64,000 nucleotides of DNA, from contig SNVD02006922.1 in the NCBI GenBank assembly GCA_013180625.2, positions 62,001 to 126,000 on the forward strand, in the 5' to 3' direction. The DNA is from Boswellia sacra (lineage: Eukaryota; Streptophyta; Magnoliopsida; Sapindales; Burseraceae). This document shows positions 60,991 to 64,000 of this stretch, piece by piece. A program made the translations under genes and the position numbers. The stretch's first letter is position 1; each line of letters begins with the position of its first letter. The notes under the pieces were generated by a model. The model worked only from the letters and a program-made list of their open reading frames with translations. It was not told where the DNA came from and ran no database searches.

Positions 60991-63570
60991 AACTCGAGAT
61001 TTTTTAGCTTATTATGAAAACATATTATGTTGGTTTAGTTTGTCTAATTACATTAATATTGATTACATTGGCTCTTATATATAATAAAACAGCAGCCAAG
61101 ATTTTAATGTGGGGGTAGGATTATTTAGAAACCTGTATATAAATATTGATATTTAAAATTCAATTATTATGATGAAAATAACATCATGTTAATAATTCTT
61201 AGAAAGGACCATAAAAAATCCAATTTTTAATAAATCAACCAAAATTTAAATCTTTTGTCTAGGTTTATATATAAGAGATTAAAGTTTGAACAATAGATTT
61301 TATAAATAAAACAGCAGCAAGATTTAAAGAAAATGATCAAACTCATGCTAAGATTTAAAGAAAATGAACAAATTCTTGCACTAAATTTTTCATAATTAAA
61401 ATCCTAACAGAAAAAAAACTAGAGATTAGAAAAAAGAAAGTGTTGATATAATTTAAATTACAATTGAAAAAGATCAAAGGAAAAGAATAATTTAAAAAAA
61501 AGAACGAGAAACGTTTTCAAATTTAAGTAATGCCAAGCCACAAACCTTGTATAAAAACTCAAATTTTATTACTTATCTATTCACACGTCATTGCTCCTTA
61601 TTAGGTAAATTTACTTATTTGAAGGTTTAATCTTTTGTGTATAAGTATTTAAATCTATGGTTATTATTAAGATATAGTAAAAAAATTTTAGCCATTTATT
61701 GAAGGTGTTTTAGATGCATTAATAGCATAAAATCTTTTGGGGGCCAAGTTTCAAATTGCTAATGACAAATTAACTATAAAATTTACTAAACTCAAGAGGT
61801 ATGGTAGATAGGCCTTCAAATGGTTTTGGCAGGGTTGGGGATCCCTTTTAGGTTTTAATTAATGGAAGCTCATCGGTAGGGAAGATATTAAATTTTACCC
61901 TCTAAATATTATGACCACAAAACCATAGAGTTAACATATATTTATTGAGTTATGCATATATCTATACGATAATATCAATAAGTACCTTCGAGTTTTGACT
62001 TAATTTCACTCGAAGAACGAATATTCCTTTTTAATCAATCATAACCATCAACTTGTGTAAAAGTCATCATCCATCATTTTCTGTTAGGTAAACTGTTAAT
62101 AGAAGAACGAGAAGATAATTTTAACCTCACACTTTATAATTTATAAAATGAAAAATCTTAATTTTAAAAGAAATAAACCCATGACAAGCAACTCAACGTT
62201 TGCACCACCGAAATCATGTCGACAAGAACTTCCCACTTTTCTCCAAACACAAAAACCAAAGCCAGAAATAAACCCAAATTCCAAACCCCACAACCGCAAT
62301 GCCCTAGCCTTTCCAAACAAACCCCTATCGACATCAAAAAGTTTACAAACCCTGCTTCTAATTCCACCACTGGCACCACCACTTTCGTCGACCTCTGCCT
62401 TCTCGAATGGGTGGTTCACCTGTGCAAGGAGCTGGGCATGCAACGCCCAACACTGGTCTAGCCAACTGCATACCCAGGATTATGGAGGGTAGAGGCTTTG
62501 GCCCAAACTAGAAGCAGCAAAATGGTGGCGTCTATCTCCATATTCTACACTGTTTGGTGGAGGACCCACAGCAGTTATGGCTTGTTAGTGGCGCTGTGGT
62601 GTTATATTGTTGTGTTGGAGCCTTCGTGAATGTTTGTGGTGTTGTCCGTTGTGTGGTTCTGCAGTGTAGTGGCCAGATCTTTTTTTTTTTTTTGTAAGTT
62701 CAGGGATTTTTGGTGGTGCATGCAGTTGGATTGGGTTGGTGGTGCTGTCTATGGACCAGCTATTTCAGTAGTGTCTTGCCCATGTTGGTGGCGGCTGGTT
62801 TAAGTGGGTGGTGGTGGCAGCGGCGGCTAGTGTATGGTTGGCTGGATTCATGAGTTGTGGTAGGTTTGGGTGGACTTTTGGTGTGGTACTGCCTCGTTGA
62901 AGTTTTTTTTAAGGCGTGGTGGTATGTGACTCTGTTTATGGGGTGGGTTTTTAGTAATTGTTTATGTTTTTTTCTTTCTTTTGGACAATCATTTAAAGGG
63001 GATTCATTCCTTACTATATATGCAGCAGTTTTGTTATTAATTTCATGGAGGAAAGAGAGCAATGGAACATCTCTCATCCATAAAAGGGCAGATTAAATAC
63101 TTTCACCCCTGATGTAGTTTTGCGTATTAAATGCAGTTCGTGTCCAGAAGGCAAAAAAGAGCTAATTTTCTACCGTAAGAATATCATCCTAATTTTCTTT
63201 TTAATTTGTGATATTGGTTTTCTTTTCTCAATTAATTGCATAAGTGTATATGATTTTTAATTGTTTTTCAAGTATTAATATTTATATGTTAATGAATATT
63301 TGAGCAAACTAATCCATTTGCATTTAATTATGCTTTGTGAAGGAAGGCAATTTCGACCCTAAGGTCTAAGGCCTGGCTAATCCAACATAATCCCAAAGCA
63401 TGATGGACTGCTTAATTGAACTTTAGCAAGCCCATTCCCCTCATCTAGCTCGTCAAGCCCATACGCAGAGCACAGGTGACCCACTCTAGATTGCAGATAG
63501 CCCAACCCATTACTTATTTATATTGGAAGGATAAGACAATAGTAGGAGTCAATAGGAGTAGAAGTGTTAA
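60991..63570. other. No recognisable gene
   Basis: 61.0-62.1 kb is AT-rich. 62.15-63.05 kb is GC-richer, with overlapping open frames in several directions, Pro/Ser/Thr-rich or Gly/Val/Trp-rich, and no known domain. None is convincing. It may be an old transposon or UTR-like sequence. Confidence 0.35.
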
Positions 63571-64000
63571 AAAAAATCCGACCCAATCCGACCCGATCGG
63601 GTTTGATCGAGATATCTACCGATTATATTGTTAAAAAACCCGAAATCGGGTTTTAAATATCAGGTTTGTTAAAGAAAACCCGAAAAACTCGATTCGATCA
63701 TTCTATTCTTTTAAAAAAATTAAAATATGACACGTGTCAATTTTTTATTAGTTGAATGCACAATATTTTTATGAACTCTGCAACACCAGATTAGTTACAT
63801 TAAATTAAATCACTTGCCATTGAAAACCTAATTCTTCTTCTTTTCTCTTTCACGGTTTCACCAACCCTACCGCCTCTTCAGTCTTCTTCTTCACAAACCT
63901 GCCTCTACCTTCACCCTCTCCACTGCCACTAGCAGCCTCCATTCTCCTCTCTTGCTTCCACTCCTGCTTGCGCCCTCCACCTTCCGCGTTCACGCCTACT
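63571..64000 (+). mobile_element. Possible start of a hAT-type element, cut by the window edge
   Basis: AAATCCGACCCAATCCGACC, CCGATCGGGTTTGATCG and AACCCGAAATCGGGTT form clustered, partly palindromic CCCGA/TCGGG motifs as found at the ends of many plant hAT elements. They are followed by a CT-rich leader (63,830-63,990) like the region before hAT transposases. No transposase is within the window. Confidence 0.35.

Noticed and set aside
62141..62492. Several overlapping open frames of 70-114 aa on both strands
   Set aside because: Composition-driven; none shows a domain, and they contradict one another in strand and frame.

Overview
The window looks like plant nuclear DNA, almost certainly from a eudicot. 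It is AT-rich, its genes are split by GT-AG introns, and most of it is layered transposable elements. Host signals are a terpene synthase 5' end, a cluster of DUF247 (UPF0481) genes, and fragments of plant SUD1/DOA10, epsin, LON2 and an LRR receptor kinase. The species cannot be told from the sequence. No rRNA, tRNA, CRISPR or bacterial feature was seen.

Layout. 1-1.3 kb: first three exons of a TPS-b type terpene synthase on the minus strand, with one in-frame stop. 2.2-6.2 kb and 7.6-8.6 kb: two broken partial copies of an endogenous caulimovirid (pararetrovirus), both on the minus strand. 8.6-15.9 kb: a copia retrotransposon with both LTRs but no reverse transcriptase or RNase H; its left flank is viral and its right flank is a gypsy element. 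15.9-25.9 kb: gag region and right LTR of a Ty3/gypsy element, split at 16,259-21,299 by a CACTA transposon. 25.9-28.7 kb: the 3' half of a plus-strand copia into which the gypsy had inserted. 29-31.1 kb: two inverted-repeat elements. 32.6-33.7 kb: a TRIM-like array of three LTRs. 34.2-35.4 kb: one LTR plus primer-binding site. 35.5-45.3 kb: a minus-strand copia split at 36,317-44,222 by a second CACTA element. 45.3-47 kb: a copia scrap and a solo LTR. 47.1-61 kb: a DUF247 cluster, all minus strand, with one intact gene (54,022-55,314) and three or four relics, interrupted by a solo LTR and a short copia derivative. 61-64 kb: no recognisable gene; the last few hundred bases look like the start of a hAT-type element.

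The most notable content is the pair of CACTA transposons. They belong to one family, judged by matching termini, and have perfect 3-bp target duplications (CCT and TTA). Neither shows a transposase. Both carry intron-containing pieces of host genes: SUD1/DOA10 RING-CH plus epsin ENTH in the first; an LRR receptor kinase, peroxisomal LON2 and an unidentified conserved gene in the second. In both, the main captured exons run in the same direction relative to the element ends. The first is inserted in gypsy gag and the second in copia gag. In the copia case, removing the element and one target copy restores the reading frame exactly.
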